Source of the DNA: Aspidiotus rigidus
Taxonomy: Eukaryota > Arthropoda > Insecta > Hemiptera > Diaspididae
Length of the DNA stretch: 64,000 nt
Assembly: GCA_035079385.1 (NCBI GenBank)
Contig: JAVHKY010000030.1
Span: 2,705,001-2,769,000, forward strand
Reading direction: 5' to 3'
Part shown: positions 8,828 through 20,199 of the stretch, in pieces
Layout of the letters: each line of letters begins with the position of its first letter
Numbering within the stretch: position 1 is the stretch's first letter
Program-made: the position numbers and the translations under genes
Notes under the pieces: model-generated
The model's input: the letters and a program-made list of their open reading frames with translations, nothing else
Database searches by the model: none
What the model was told of the DNA's origin: nothing

Positions 8828-8906
8828 GGCGAACGCCTTTCAAATAGGTTTTAGAGGAACATTTATTTGGGACGATATCATCGAAACTAAAACAAACGAT
8901 TTCTAG
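8828..8906 (+). other. Candidate terminal coding exon
   Basis: A strong acceptor (CAATTTTTTCAG) at 8827 is followed by one phase base and the frame ANAFQIGFRGTFIWDDIIET, ending six residues later at TAG. The upstream partner exon is not identified. A 42-codon ATG frame at 8603-8731 lies between this and a TTTTTCAG site near 8570, but its donor does not match in phase. Mirror: 1688-1766. Confidence 0.25.
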
Positions 8907-9680
8907 TACAGCGTGAAGCAATATTGATAAGATACATTTCATGGTAAAAGTAGTAAATTTTGTAAGTTCTCTTTTGTCTATCTTCTGACCATTTTTTAAA
9001 TATATAATTCATTTATTTTATTTTAATTCATAATTCTTATTGTTTAGGCTTTAGCCCTTGCTTTGGCTATTGGGTTTAAATTTATATTATGTAGAATAAG
9101 TTTGTAAAATTTATCTTACCTACTTTGTTTTATTTTTTCTTTCCTAGACATTATTGACTTGTTTTTTTCTCCTCCCAGAGTGTCTCGGAGAACGAGAATA
9201 TATTTCAAATAATGTGCCTACAATAAACACACACCGACACTCACAGTCAATGATTAAAGAGAATTGTCAATAAAGTATTCATCGAAAGTACCTATCTCCT
9301 GTGTTCATATTATTATCGTGATAGTTTACGAGGAAGAGAACGGTGGATGAGCGTGAGTCGGTATTGTTAGTCAACCCGACCCTCTCTAACACTTACCACC
9401 TCCCTGAATTTGTAAAATATGCTTCAAAATGTATAATAACGAGAATAATATAGATCGCGAACAGTCTTTCGACTCTGTTATGTGTGTGGTCAACTATCTC
9501 TAGGTTTTCTCATGAAATAATATCTTTCAGGTCGATAATTATAAATATAATTGAATTTGGTCGATTTTATAAGTTTTTTGAATCGGGTTGGAGAGGGACA
9601 AGTGTAGGTTCATTCACAAGTTTGACCAACTTCAATTCAGAGTCGTACGTTGACTTACGTTGTGTTCAACTAATAACACT

Positions 9681-10190
9681 AAGGAGCGGGGTAATATCAT
9701 CAACGCTATTAAACAAATTCGTTCAAATCCGGAAAAAGCCTTCCAATTGATCAACAATCACTATTTGTATGAATGCTCGATGTTGAATAATGTGCTACCA
9801 ATAGACTCGGGCTTAAGGCTCGTGTAAAAGATCTGGTGACTAATGTGATTTACAATGTCATAAGCAAATACTTTGCTGAAAATAATCCTTATATTCGACG
9901 AAAGTTTTAAATAATGTCGTGAAAAAAGTTAAGCGTGATGATTTTTTACAATCGTGTTTTGTAATGTTCAATAGTAACGAAATTGAGAATGTTATTAAAC
10001 CTAGATGGGATTGCAAAACAGAGCGTCCCGGTTTATGAAAAAAAGACTGTACAGAATGTACTTGTTCCATGGATGAAGTGACAGAGTATCCAAACGTCTG
10101 CAAATGTTTGACAGAGAGAAGAGTAATAACCTTCAATTTAGATTTGACTTTACATGAGTTGAGTAATATTAGGTACCTACTTTGATTGAT
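9681..10190 (+). pseudogene. Decayed family-B gene in the right arm
   Basis: The first frame reads GNIINAIKQIRSNPEKA, matching NIIDVIKKISSHPEKA of the 6472-6798 gene. After about 40 codons a frameshift moves the match to KDLVTNVIYNVISKYFAENN. A second frameshift near 9905 leads into VVKKVKRDDFLQSCFVMF, which the intact gene does not have, so the ancestral protein may have been longer. Two frameshifts and an internal TGA make it inactive. Mirror: 404-913. Confidence 0.55.
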
Positions 10191-10257
10191 CACTCACGTT
10201 TGTCTAGGGCATGTTCTACAATACGACTCAAGTTGATTAGCACCGAGTGGATCGCGA

Positions 10258-10473
10258 TTGACCTTAACTTATAATTTCATTAGTCAAGCAAGTGGGTCCT
10301 CCAGAACAAAACACCCCATTATAATTTGTACTCTAAACGGCAGTGACGCGCTAGCGACCATACTTCCTCGCAGCTCTAAGCTTGACAGGGTTAGACATTC
10401 AGTTAGTTATTTGAAAAATTCCAGTGAAGTAACGTTTTTGCTAGAAAATTCCTTGGACTTGAATAAAAGATAA
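10258..10473 (+). other. Possible coding exon without ATG
   Basis: A 71-codon open stretch (core HPIIICTLNGSDALATILPR) ends at TAA and has no methionine, so it would need a 5' exon. Composition looks coding, but no family is recognised. It lies at the outer part of the arm, mirrored at 121-336. Confidence 0.25.
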
Positions 10474-10593
10474 TTGAAATTTTCAGTTCTGTCATACAAT
10501 CTTATCTAGCTTCATCTGCTCATCCTAAATTTGATACAAGCGTGAGAGTGTGTGTGTTTTGTCATCGGGTGCTACACTAGCTCCCTCTTCATC

Positions 10594-10801
10594 TAAGAGT
10601 GCACACTAACTCTACCCACACTGGAAGTAACTATAGGCCGGAAGCCAATAAGGAAGGGAACATCGTCGTACTCTATCCGCTTCTATATGAATCAAGAGTT
10701 CACGACCTACCGCTACACCAGAGTGATCGTACAAGGTGTGTCGACATGTTTGTAGTATGTAAAGTTGTGTGTTCTATGACTTTGCCCGTAATTATTTCAT
10801 C
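10594..10801. other. Outer flank of the palindrome
   Basis: About 200 bp between the right arm and the family-A paralogue. No terminal repeat, target duplication or stem-loop is evident. Confidence 0.5.
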
Positions 10802-11286
10802 TCATTCGAATATACGCAGCACCACAGCCAGATTCAATTCCTTGCTAGAATCACCCTTGCATAAGGAAAAGAAGAGATGTTTAATTTCTTTCGCGGTCAA
10901 TAAACGTGGCGCTATTACAAATTCAATGCTGTTGTCGTGAGGGAAGAAAAAGTCTCTTACAATCGCGAACGTTTTGAAATATGTGACATGGAGATTTAAA
11001 CAAGTATTGCGTATAAAATTCTGCATTATGCCCTTGAGAAAACAGCAATGATAGTCTCTATTTATCAGCATACGGTGTCTGAATATACAACTTTGGTTTT
11101 TCTGTTGAGTGAAAAAATCTACGCTGCTTGTGCATAATTTATAAAATTGAATATGATCTTTGCGTCGGGTAAATATGGCTAAGGTATGCATTGACCACAC
11201 CGCCCTATCTTGTATTGGGTAAGGTCGCATTTAAGACATCTTATAAGGAATATCTTAAGTACGCACAAAACACGCAGGCTGAACAT
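10802..11286 (-). pseudogene. Family-A paralogue with a frameshift
   Basis: From the ATG at 11286 the N-terminus reads MFSLRVLCVLKIF, keeping the BC-box rule SLxxxCxxxI. That frame stops. A second frame (ATG at 11230, 142 codons) carries the body: FIRNTCLNLHVTYFKTF, VRDFFFPHD, IAPRLLTAKEIKHLF and LC.G. These align with LIRNLCINLDEKYFKSF, VKDLYYSRD, IAPRLLKWKEMKLLF and LC.G of the 194-residue gene. A frameshift near 11180-11230 therefore splits an otherwise complete copy. No histone-type stem-loop follows the stop before the arm edge at 10593, so the 3' end may have been lost when the palindrome formed. Confidence 0.65.
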
Positions 11287-11308
11287 TTTGTTGCGATCGA
11301 AATAATAC

Positions 11309-11338
11309 GATGATAATAATAATAATAATAATAGTAAT
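11309..11338. repeat. AAT microsatellite
   Basis: Seven or so ATA units with a GTA interruption, lying upstream of the 10802-11286 paralogue. Confidence 0.8.
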
Positions 11339-11483
11339 ATTTTCGGAGTTAGTTAGTTTGTCTAACTTTGAGCTTTGCACCCTGCTCGTCTGATTGGTGG
11401 ATGAATCTTCCGTTTGATCATTGAAAATAGTAGATACATCTGCTATTTTTTCGCGATCGCTTCTATGATCGAAAGAATTATGT

Positions 11484-11499
11484 GGTCCTGAAAAGGACC
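11484..11499 (-). terminator. Histone-type 3' stem-loop of the third paralogue
   Basis: On the minus strand AAAAC-GGTCCT-TTTC-AGGACC-ACA forms the same six-pair stem and loop as 5806-5821. The third pair is changed from C-G to T-A on both sides, so pairing is kept. Confidence 0.8.
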
Positions 11500-11977
11500 G
11501 TTTTAATGATAATACTTGTCTCGTATAATAAATAAAATTATATCTCCATCCACCAACGCTTCGATTCCAAGCCTAGAATTATCGCCCAATAATATTCATC
11601 GCGTTTGTCAGCGTTACCTTTAAGAGAAAAAAGAACTCTTGCTCTTCACGTGCGCTAAACGTCTTTTACAACGTAATATGTCTGGAAAAATTTCTCATCA
11701 ACGTTCATGCAGATATTCTGGAGGAAAGACTGGAAAGTGGGAATAGAGAAGCGAGTGATCCACTCCCTTACTGGGAATTCAAGTTGTTAAGTGAATATGG
11801 TTTTTTTTGTTTTCTTTCTTACTGAAAAAAGTCGATGATACTACCAGATATTTTATAAAACTTGAGAATATCACGCATAAAAGGTACATATGTGAAGCAT
11901 GCAATGTGCCTTGGATGAAGACATCTTACATTGAATATTTTCTCGCGATATAAATCTTCCAAGCTTCTAACGTACAT
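11500..11977 (-). pseudogene. Third family-A paralogue, broken
   Basis: Starting at the ATG of 11975-11977 the frame reads SLEDLYREKIF (BC-box position with Cys replaced by Tyr), TYVPFMRDILKFYKISGSII, then a stop. A shifted frame continues with EWITRF and FLQNICMNVDEKFFQTYYVV up to KDV-stop, matching LIRNLCINLDEKYFKSFFVV of the intact gene. The IAPRLL block is not recovered. At least one stop and two frameshifts make it a pseudogene, yet its 3' stem-loop is intact. Confidence 0.6.
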
Positions 11978-12989
11978 TTTGCCGAGTCAACGTTAAAATG
12001 AGAATGATACTTTGAAAAAAACATATAAGTTGATGTTGATCACGGATATTCCCACCTATCATCTGATTGGTTTGTTGAATTTAATCATAGGGAGATCTGA
12101 TCCAATAAAAAATAATGTAAGAATCATCCTTCTAACGCATCACAGGGCAAAGCGGGCCAGCGAAACAATAAGGGTACGGTCAGAATTCTCACACCTTTGG
12201 AAAAACTGAAACTGACCAGATGTTTTTCAAAATAATACAAAAAATTAGGCTTAAGTCGTAAAACTATACCCATTTATTCGTAAAACTATACCCATTTATT
12301 CGAGTCGTATTTGAAATGATACTCCTAGGAATGGCGTTTGCCCGTTGATTTTTACGAGGGGTAGGTATCTGTTATATGGAGAATTAGCCCGATACATCAA
12401 TAAATTAAAATCGTCGCATTCTTAAGGAGTTGTGAATATTTTTTTACAAGCGTTTACCCCATTTTCATATATACGCGAAAAAGTAATAGGTAAACCGACA
12501 AATCGCAGCTGGACCAAAACAACGAGGACGGAACGAGGCGTGCGTATCGATTTTTACAATCGAAATTAAAGGTGTGCGTTTGATCGCGTGTCGGTAGCTT
12601 ACCTTACCTTAAATTAGATCAACGCGTAGATGCTATGAGAACTCCCTAAAAATTCTAATTAGACTTATTCAGATAATAAACGAAAATATATTAAAGAGGG
12701 ACTTCAACAAATTCATTCCATCATTCGATCGTATAGTTACACTCATTCATACTACGCTAAGCCCTACATATAGTACATACCTATTCTCTACTTTTACGAG
12801 CGAATATGATACACTCATTCATGGTCACCCTTCATTCATAGCGATCCTTGTACACCCTTTACTCTTACATGATCGAATACGTAGGGTGAATTCGTTCGTC
12901 GTATCACCGCCTACACGTTGAAATGACGATGACCACGATCATACATAATGCATTAACCCCCCAAAACCGACGAGCAACTCATTATTTTT
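11978..12989. other. No gene recognised
   Basis: AT-rich sequence. The only structure noted is a 22-bp direct duplication (CGTAAAACTATACCCATTTA) at about 12258-12301. Confidence 0.5.
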
Positions 12990-13640
12990 CCAAAAATTAA
13001 AACATTCACCGTTGCGTAAATATCGATTTTCCTTATACCTAACGCGATAAACTTCTTAACCCTTCCTCTGCCACCCTCCCTCTTTAGAAAGAAAACGTCG
13101 TCGAATAGAAAGAGATCGTCGTCGAACGGGCGATTCATTCATTTTCGTTCGTTCATAACGTCAATCAAGCACCACCGACGAAAAACGTAAATACGACTCG
13201 CCGTAATATTCTCCCTGGACGAGTAAATATCAATTTTTCCCTTATACCTAGAAAGAGATGGTCATATACGGGCCTAACTTAGAAAGAGAGAGATCGTCGT
13301 TGAACGGACAACTCATTCATTTTCGTTCGTTCGTAGCGCCAATCAAGCACCCCCAACGAAAAACAATATTCTTAATTAAACAGGAAGCCCTAACAAAAAA
13401 ACAACATTCGTGATATTCACCCTCGTCATGTAAAATTAATTTTTTTTTTTTCCTTATACCTATACAAATACTTCTACATACGACATGGTCATAACTTAGA
13501 CAGAAAGACATCATCGCGCTCCTCGTCGTCAAATAACCGGACAACCTTTCGTACAAAAAAGATCGCCGCCGCGACGTCATATAGCCGGACAAACCTTCTT
13601 AGAAAGAGATCGCCGTCATTTAGACAGAGAAAGAAAGATC
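12990..13640. repeat. Diverged ~210-bp tandem repeat, about three copies
   Basis: CCTTATACCT recurs near 13031, 13240 and 13452. Each is followed by GAAAGAGATCGTCGTCGAAC-like sequence and by CATTCATTTTCGTTCGTTC plus CAATCAAGCACC (clearest near 13130-13180 and 13310-13355). The third copy is most diverged. No coding potential. Confidence 0.7.
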
Positions 13641-14639
13641 AATCGCCGTCAAAAGCCGGACTTAGGCGTGCGCAGAAGGACCAAAGTCCCAAGACCTAAC
13701 TTTATATCCTACTTTTCGGCTCTCGAGGAACCCTATTTTCATTTCAAACACTCAGATCTTTCCAGTAGAAACAAATTCGAATCATGAACGCGAAAATTCT
13801 CCGATAAAATAAATTTCCGCTCAGTTCATGAACGCGTAACTTGTAAATATTATCACATTGGTTGTAACGTGGATCGTAAATTAAACCTCGATTCTGTATC
13901 ATAATAGAAACAAAAATCTTGCCACTCTGCATGCTAAAAAGCACAATTGTTCCAAGTTATTTCTTTCTGAAATGCTACTGCACATCAACTACCACAAACA
14001 ATGCCATACTATCGCACTGTAAGGATCGTGAGCGCATAGCACCCTGCAGGTCAACTGGCGAATACTACTCGATGTCGTCACTCTCATTGAAATTTATAAA
14101 TAAAGCAATTATTCGAATTCAGTGGCGCTTCATTGTACAGGCATCAAAGTAATGGACAGTATCATCAAGATAATACACTCGTTGCTGGAAAAACGGAACC
14201 AGGAAATCATAAAACTCAATTTCCCATGTTTTCATTTCCATTGAATTCACTGTCATAGCCTACATACTATACAGCGAGCGTGTTTTGTTTTCCAACAAGA
14301 TCGTTCCTCTGTTCGATCGATTATGTCGGCTGATTGTTTCGTAATTCCAAACATTAAATGCGAGCAAATTGAATAAACTGTTACATACGTCAATTCACCA
14401 AAACAAATGATAGTTCTTAAACTATATAGTTGTCATACGTCATGACGAACACTCGAAACGGCAAATCGTCCGAAATCGAACCGCAGGGAGTCGTAACGTT
14501 TCTAAGATGCATTGGAACCAAACACGTCACTTCCTCGATCTACATTTTTGTACAAAATTTCTATTTCTTCAACGAGTTGTCATGTTGAGGCAATTTAGCT
14601 CGGTATACGAAATTTGAATGTAGGTGCGATGAATACAAA
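13641..14639. other. No gene recognised
   Basis: AT-rich sequence without repeats, RNA genes or a convincing reading frame. Confidence 0.5.
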
Positions 14640-15960
14640 TATCAAATTACAGTAGTTGCAGGAGGAGGTACAATTGTGTAAGACGTATATACTGTAAGGA
14701 AGTGTGACAAGATCGTGATCACGTGCTTGAGAGATGGAGGATGGAACTTATAACGAGCAACGAAGGGAAAGGAGTTGAGAGCATGAGAGCATACGTCCAG
14801 TGGTAAAATTTCTTCACAGGAGTGTGGGTAAACTGGAGTAATTAGTTGGTAAAATGAGAACGTGTATGGAGAGGATGACACTTCTTCTCATCTGTAACTT
14901 CTGTTGGAGGTTTACCCAGGGATAGAAGTTTTCTCGATAAGGAGGAGTTTGACAAGGGCTGATTTTTCCAGGATGCGTGCCATTGTTATATGAGGTGAGA
15001 ACGGTAGTGCTTTTTACTGTCTGAGGAAACTTTTCGGTAATTTTTTGGAAGGAAGTAGCAAATTTAGATTCTTTATCAACGACGTTGAGTTCTGCTACAT
15101 CAATATGCCCAGGTAACCATACAAATGTTGCGTTGCTGTTGATAAAGTTGAGCGTAGATCGTGGTAGTGTCTAAAAGTCAGTGACCTGTGGATAATAAGT
15201 CAATATGAAGCTGTGAATAACTATTTGGTGGGAACTGAGTGAGATGAGAGACAGGCGAGGATAATCGTTAGTTCAGCGGTGATACAGAGGTTATATTGTG
15301 AACTCGATAAGCCACTAGAAGACCGTTCGCGGGATAAGGGAAGACAGCTCTATTTGTAGATTTAGGTCTGTCGGAGATACAGACGGTGTGAACGGGATAG
15401 TACTGGATCAAATACCCAAAGTGGTGGAAGCAAGTGGATTTTTTGTGTGGTGTCGAGTCAAATGGAAGAGAGGTGTGAGTGTGAATGTAAACTACAAGGG
15501 GTAGACTGAAGAGGGTTTCTGGAGGGATTGTTCGAGTCGAGAATGGATTTGTTTGTTACCTGTAACTGTAAGTTTTTCTGGAAAACTTGTGTTGTAGATG
15601 GAAAGGTTTGGGAATTTAGAGAGCGAGACATTGAAGGTTGGGATGCTCGATGGCTTCTGCACACTGAGTTTGGCAGTCATATGGAAATAGGTTTTAAAAG
15701 GACCAGTCAAGTTTATGATCAAAATATAGCCTTAAAAGCTTCGCGGACTGTTGGTCTTTGACACGAAAGTTTAATTAGAGTAATGGGGTTGGGGTTTCTT
15801 GATTTGTATATGACGGAGTATGTTTTAGGACATGAGAATCGAAGCGATTCTTGCAGCAGCGGAAATATTGTAGTCGTGGGCCAAGTGTACTCATCCTACC
15901 ATCATTGTATGAATTAGGTAATAAGAAGAGCCATAGATTGCATAGACAGGGATACAACCG
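14640..15960 (-). pseudogene. Jockey-like LINE remnant: end of reverse transcriptase and RNase H
   Basis: Read leftwards, the first part (about 15950-15600) resembles the segment after the RT domain of Jockey-clade LINEs, with NLTGPFKTYF in the place of the usual G.FRTSP motif. The RNase H part follows: ITAELTIILACLS (the AEL motif) near 15290, then a TDS-like LFTAS, and VWLPGHIDVAELNVVDKES near 15119-15063, matching W.PGH...N...D..AK. Stops and frame changes are frequent. The 14640-14880 end is less certain. The element inserted leftwards and is long dead. Confidence 0.65.
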
Positions 15961-18900
15961 ACGTTGGAATCCTGAACCTATGTAAACGTGACAATTCTAT
16001 GTCAAGGCAAAGAAATATCTATTCAGTCGGGTTCCACTTCATCGGAGTTTGTATATCGATTACCGGAACAAGAAAGAGATAATAGGTGAAAAGGCGACCT
16101 TTCGAATGTTACGCACACTTCCTTCAGAGAGTACAGTACCCGCGTTTTCTTCTGCCGATATAATTGTAATCGACACTCTCATTTCTCCACGCATTCGTAC
16201 CAGTCATATCATTGACAATGAGGAGAAATTCAATCTAGATTGCGCGGTCTTTTTCAAGAGAAGAGCGCGCGATATTCAAGACGAGGACGACGACGACCTT
16301 CACGCTCTCATACAATGATTTCGAATCAATCAAAGTACGGCACACAATATTTTATACCAAGTAGTTGTTTGGTGCGGCGTGTATGGAGTATTGTTTTTAA
16401 CGAGACAATAGATTTTTCATGTATAGTAATCTCGGAGTAAGTAACATTAGTATGTTGCGCGCGATACCCATAAGACAGAGCCGCCAAGTTATTCGAAAAT
16501 CACCTCTTACAACGCTACAACCAGTTCCTTTACGCGTCAAATCGTAAACAATCTTTTGTAATGAGATATGCACGACTTGCAACTTATTTTAATAACGCGG
16601 TCAAGTGCAAACTATCTACTTTAGTATAATACGATCAATAGAAGTACCTATAGTAAAAGAACAACGAAAAATTTTTGTTCACTACATGGAATAGTTTACA
16701 ATAAATAAAAAAAAAAACATACATTGAAACTCGAATATCAAACATCGAGGTTAACAAATTTCAGTTATTTCGAGAATGACGAAAAAAAAATACGACCAGC
16801 ATTCCAATTTATTACATATGAATACTCCCATCGAGATCCTCATACACTTAGGTGCGAATGCCATAGGAAATGAGCGCACACTTCAAAATGCTGGATGTAA
16901 GAAGAATACGCGAAAAATATTGTAATAATAACCATCGAGTTTACGGCCCACTTTTCTAGCGTAAAAATGGTGCCATTTACTGATCGAGTTCAAGAACGTT
17001 CACAATACCTATACTGATAATCAGAGACACGTGTATACTATATAAATATAAATAATTTTATGAACTGGATAAATGTTTGAATGATGAAAATACTCGGCAA
17101 ATTCACCCCTCAAAGGTTGTAAACGACAATCACCCCCTAAGTTATTCGTCAATAGACAGAGAAGAAAGACTCTTTATAGGTTGAAGTTGACATAAAAAAG
17201 TTTCTTTTATTTCGAGACATTCCATTCTCTCGAGACGAAGAAGTTTTTTAACTGGCGCTTCAGGCGCACCGATTTTAATATTGAATCGTTTCAAACAGTT
17301 TCTTAGAAATTTCATTCTATTTTAACGAGCAAGAGCTTCATAACTCGACGAAATCACAATATGAAACGCATTATAACGTATTGCGCGATGTCTAATATTA
17401 TAATATTATGAATTTTTAACTAAGTTATACTCTAGGGAGAAAACGAACCGACAGTGCGAGATATATAAAAAAAAAAAGTATATGAAAGGTAGAATATGAG
17501 AAATTAGAACAGCAAACGCGAATTAATAAATGTCTACTTCATGTTCGGAATGGCAATGCAATAAGACCGAAACGAGCTTTTGAAGAAAATTGAAAAAGTT
17601 GTTTTCTTCTGTTCCACGAAATTTTTAAAAAGAAATTCGAGAAAAACGAATGTCCATGTGATGATGCACATTCAAAATTTCCGCGAGGTTATTTAGTCGT
17701 TCAACGTAATCTTATCACATCGAGCATAAATTTTAATTTTTTACAGACTTTATTTCGTCAATGAGGACTAAAAAAGTAAGAATCAACAACTCTCTCATTT
17801 CTAACAGGAAACCTGTTTTATGGGGGGTAATTTGAAGAAAAATGACGGGCACCGTCCGACAAAACGTGGTTTTTGAAATAATGTTGACCTCCAAGCTATG
17901 TGTCAGATTGGATCATTTCAGTCGAATATGGTTCTCGCTTGATTTGATTTTGTATTGAGTAGGATAAGCAAAGTTCACACGAAATTAGCACTAAGGTAGG
18001 AACGGATGGGTTTCACGTGTGGTTTTTTCCCGCGCGCTGTAACGCCATCACGCGAAAAAAGCCTTATTGCAACATCTTCGAACCCTTCCACCGTCGCGTT
18101 CTTCCGTTACAGTGTGCGGGAAAAACCTGTATGTAAAACTCTCGTTCTGTGAGGCGCGATTCATGGTCAAATTTTCAAATCGCTTTTACCAAACAGACAT
18201 TTTCCTTCAAAAAATTTTGAAGAAAATATGTACGTTGATTTTGAACGTTGCAAAAAAGATGCACCAAGTTTGGCACATGCACGTTAGGGAGGCATATCAA
18301 TCTTGCTGCAATGCATTCTAAAAATTTCAACATAATTTCGTGACCTAAATACTTGATATCTACTAGATCGAAGATGATGATATTCGCATGTTGGTGGTAA
18401 TGGCAATATGAGATAGTTTTATGAGAAGCCTTACTGAAGAAGAATAGATCGGATATTTTTATGACGAGCTTCGTTTTGATAGCGGATATCAGAAGCCAAA
18501 GGTTACAAAGGTTATGTGAAAACGTAGTCGTTTTATTTCAATGTGCTCACGAAGAAGCCAACAGGGAGCGGATGTTTACCTCGACTCATACAGCTTCTGT
18601 TATAGCGAAGCATTTACCGATCGTCGTAATTGAAATACAAATAATCCAAACATGCTGAAACGAGAGACTTTTTATTTAAGCAAAAAATTGAATTTATTAG
18701 AAAAATATTATGGAGAAAATATCATGTTCAAGAAAATATCCTCCTCTTGCGGCAGTCTTGATCGTAGAGATGGCAAGTTGAAATCCCTGCAGATTTTTTC
18801 AAACTCCTCGTATTATTCTCTTCCAGAAGAACTTTGAACTTTTTGGATTTAGTGAAATTATCATGAAAGAAGAATACTGTACAACACTGTTCATCAAGTG

Positions 18901-19267
18901 ACAGCCTGCAAATTATACTATTTCTTAGCTTTTCCTTCGTTACCAGCGTTCACCAGTTTTTATTTTGGAATAAAGTTGTATGAGCTTTGAAAATTCTAAA
19001 ATTCTCTGTTTCTTTCGTCTTTCCTTCTTCACAGTTTTTTCGTTAGATAAAATTAATTGTCTCTGCTCTTTCTCTTTTACGAATTTTACTTTCTTTTCAG
19101 TGATGAAAGAAATACTGCCATGAAATGTTCTCGTTTTGACATTTTTAATATCTTTACCGGCACTCTACCCCATTAATGGAAACCCTCAAGGCTGAGTTCG
19201 AGTTTCCCAGTTCTAGTAAGCAGTATATTAGGCTATACTAGCTTCAAACTAGACTATATGCTGGGCT
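15961..19267. other. No gene recognised
   Basis: Mostly unique AT-rich sequence. An 89-codon frame at 16049-16318 ends in an acidic stretch (DEDDDDLHALIQ) but has no recognised domain or splice context. The stretch 18000-18320 is richer in CpG. I cannot support a feature. Confidence 0.5.
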
Positions 19268-20110
19268 CCCCCCCCCCCCGTTGGCGTTACAACGCATGGA
19301 CTTGAAATCCCTGATCCAGAAATATGCGAATCCGAATATGAGTTCTCCTATCATAGCATACAATGCACTTGATTATATTAGGCTTCTGTTCGAAGAGACG
19401 AATTTTGATGACGTCACAGGCAAATTCCACCTGATGACGTTACGCAGGCTGATTACATCACAAGCAGATTCGATGGATGATGATGACGTCACAAGGAGGT
19501 TTCAACTGGTTGATGTCTTTACTGTGCCTCCATCCGCTGTCGAAAATTCGCAAGTTTAGAACTGAAACCAGCATTACAGACGTCTATTGGAAACCTAAGA
19601 GTCCAAGTCTGAGTTGACTCTCACTCCCCTCTCTAGGAAATTTGCAAGGAATGCTTGGCTTGATCCAAAATACTTGGCGTATTTTATTCTAGACTAAGGA
19701 AGAGACGAGAGCGAACGAGTGGAACAAGTGAGTCCTTGAAAGCTAGTTAGCTTGAAATATGTATACTGGACTTATACTAGACTAATGAGCGAAAGTAGCC
19801 TAATATACGATCAATATATCGATAAAACCAAGATCTATGTATTGATAAAACGCCCAAAGACTTGTACGTGATTCCATGGTTTTCCATGGAGCGGAGCAGT
19901 TCACTCTTTTTACTTTTAAACAAGGATTAGCATATGCCTATATGGTACCTTTTACTAATACTAGGCTTCTGCCTCCTTGTGGTTGATGGACTTGGAATCC
20001 TTGACCTAAACCAAAAATCTGCGAATCCGAAGGAGAAAGTGTGAGTAAGAAGAATTAACAAGTTACTAATTTGATGACGTCACGAAGAGGTTCAAGAAGG
20101 TTGACTTGCA
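19268..20110. repeat. Mixed repeats: C run, ACTAG/TAGGC-rich sequence, TGACGTCA motifs
   Basis: A run of 12 C (19268-19279) is followed by sequence with TGACGTCA at about 19411, 19485 and 20075. The surrounding text is rich in CTAGACTA and ATACTAG strings shared with 24888-24920, 36590-36860 and 42740-42990. These are fragments of two dispersed families. Confidence 0.55.
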
Positions 20111-20199
20111 CGGCTGTAGTTGATTTCTTTACTGTGCCTTTATCCGCTATTGAAAATTATTTTGTCTTAACTGCTAGCTGGATCGGCAATTATAATGAG

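Larger units (their letters stand above)
6850..10593. repeat. Right arm of the giant inverted repeat
   Basis: This is the mirror copy of 1-3744. Its outer edge can be placed no better than at or beyond 10593, because the partner of 10594 lies outside the window. The inner edge coincides with a short hairpin (6779-6849) and with the 3' part of a FLYWCH gene copied from the left side. The near identity of the arms implies recent duplication or ongoing gene conversion. Confidence 0.97.

Noticed and set aside
1..10593. Palindrome as a pure sequencing or assembly artefact
   Set aside because: A 3.1-kb unique spacer and a base difference between the arms argue against a missed-adapter chimera, though only long reads settle it.
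1..10593. Palindrome as a Mutator-type transposon with FLYWCH transposase
   Set aside because: The FLYWCH protein is only 242 residues and has no transposase domain. No target duplication can be tested because the left end is outside the window.
1..12000. Integrated virus or polydnavirus segment
   Set aside because: No recognisable viral replication, capsid or known virulence gene family. Gene density and small families alone are not sufficient.
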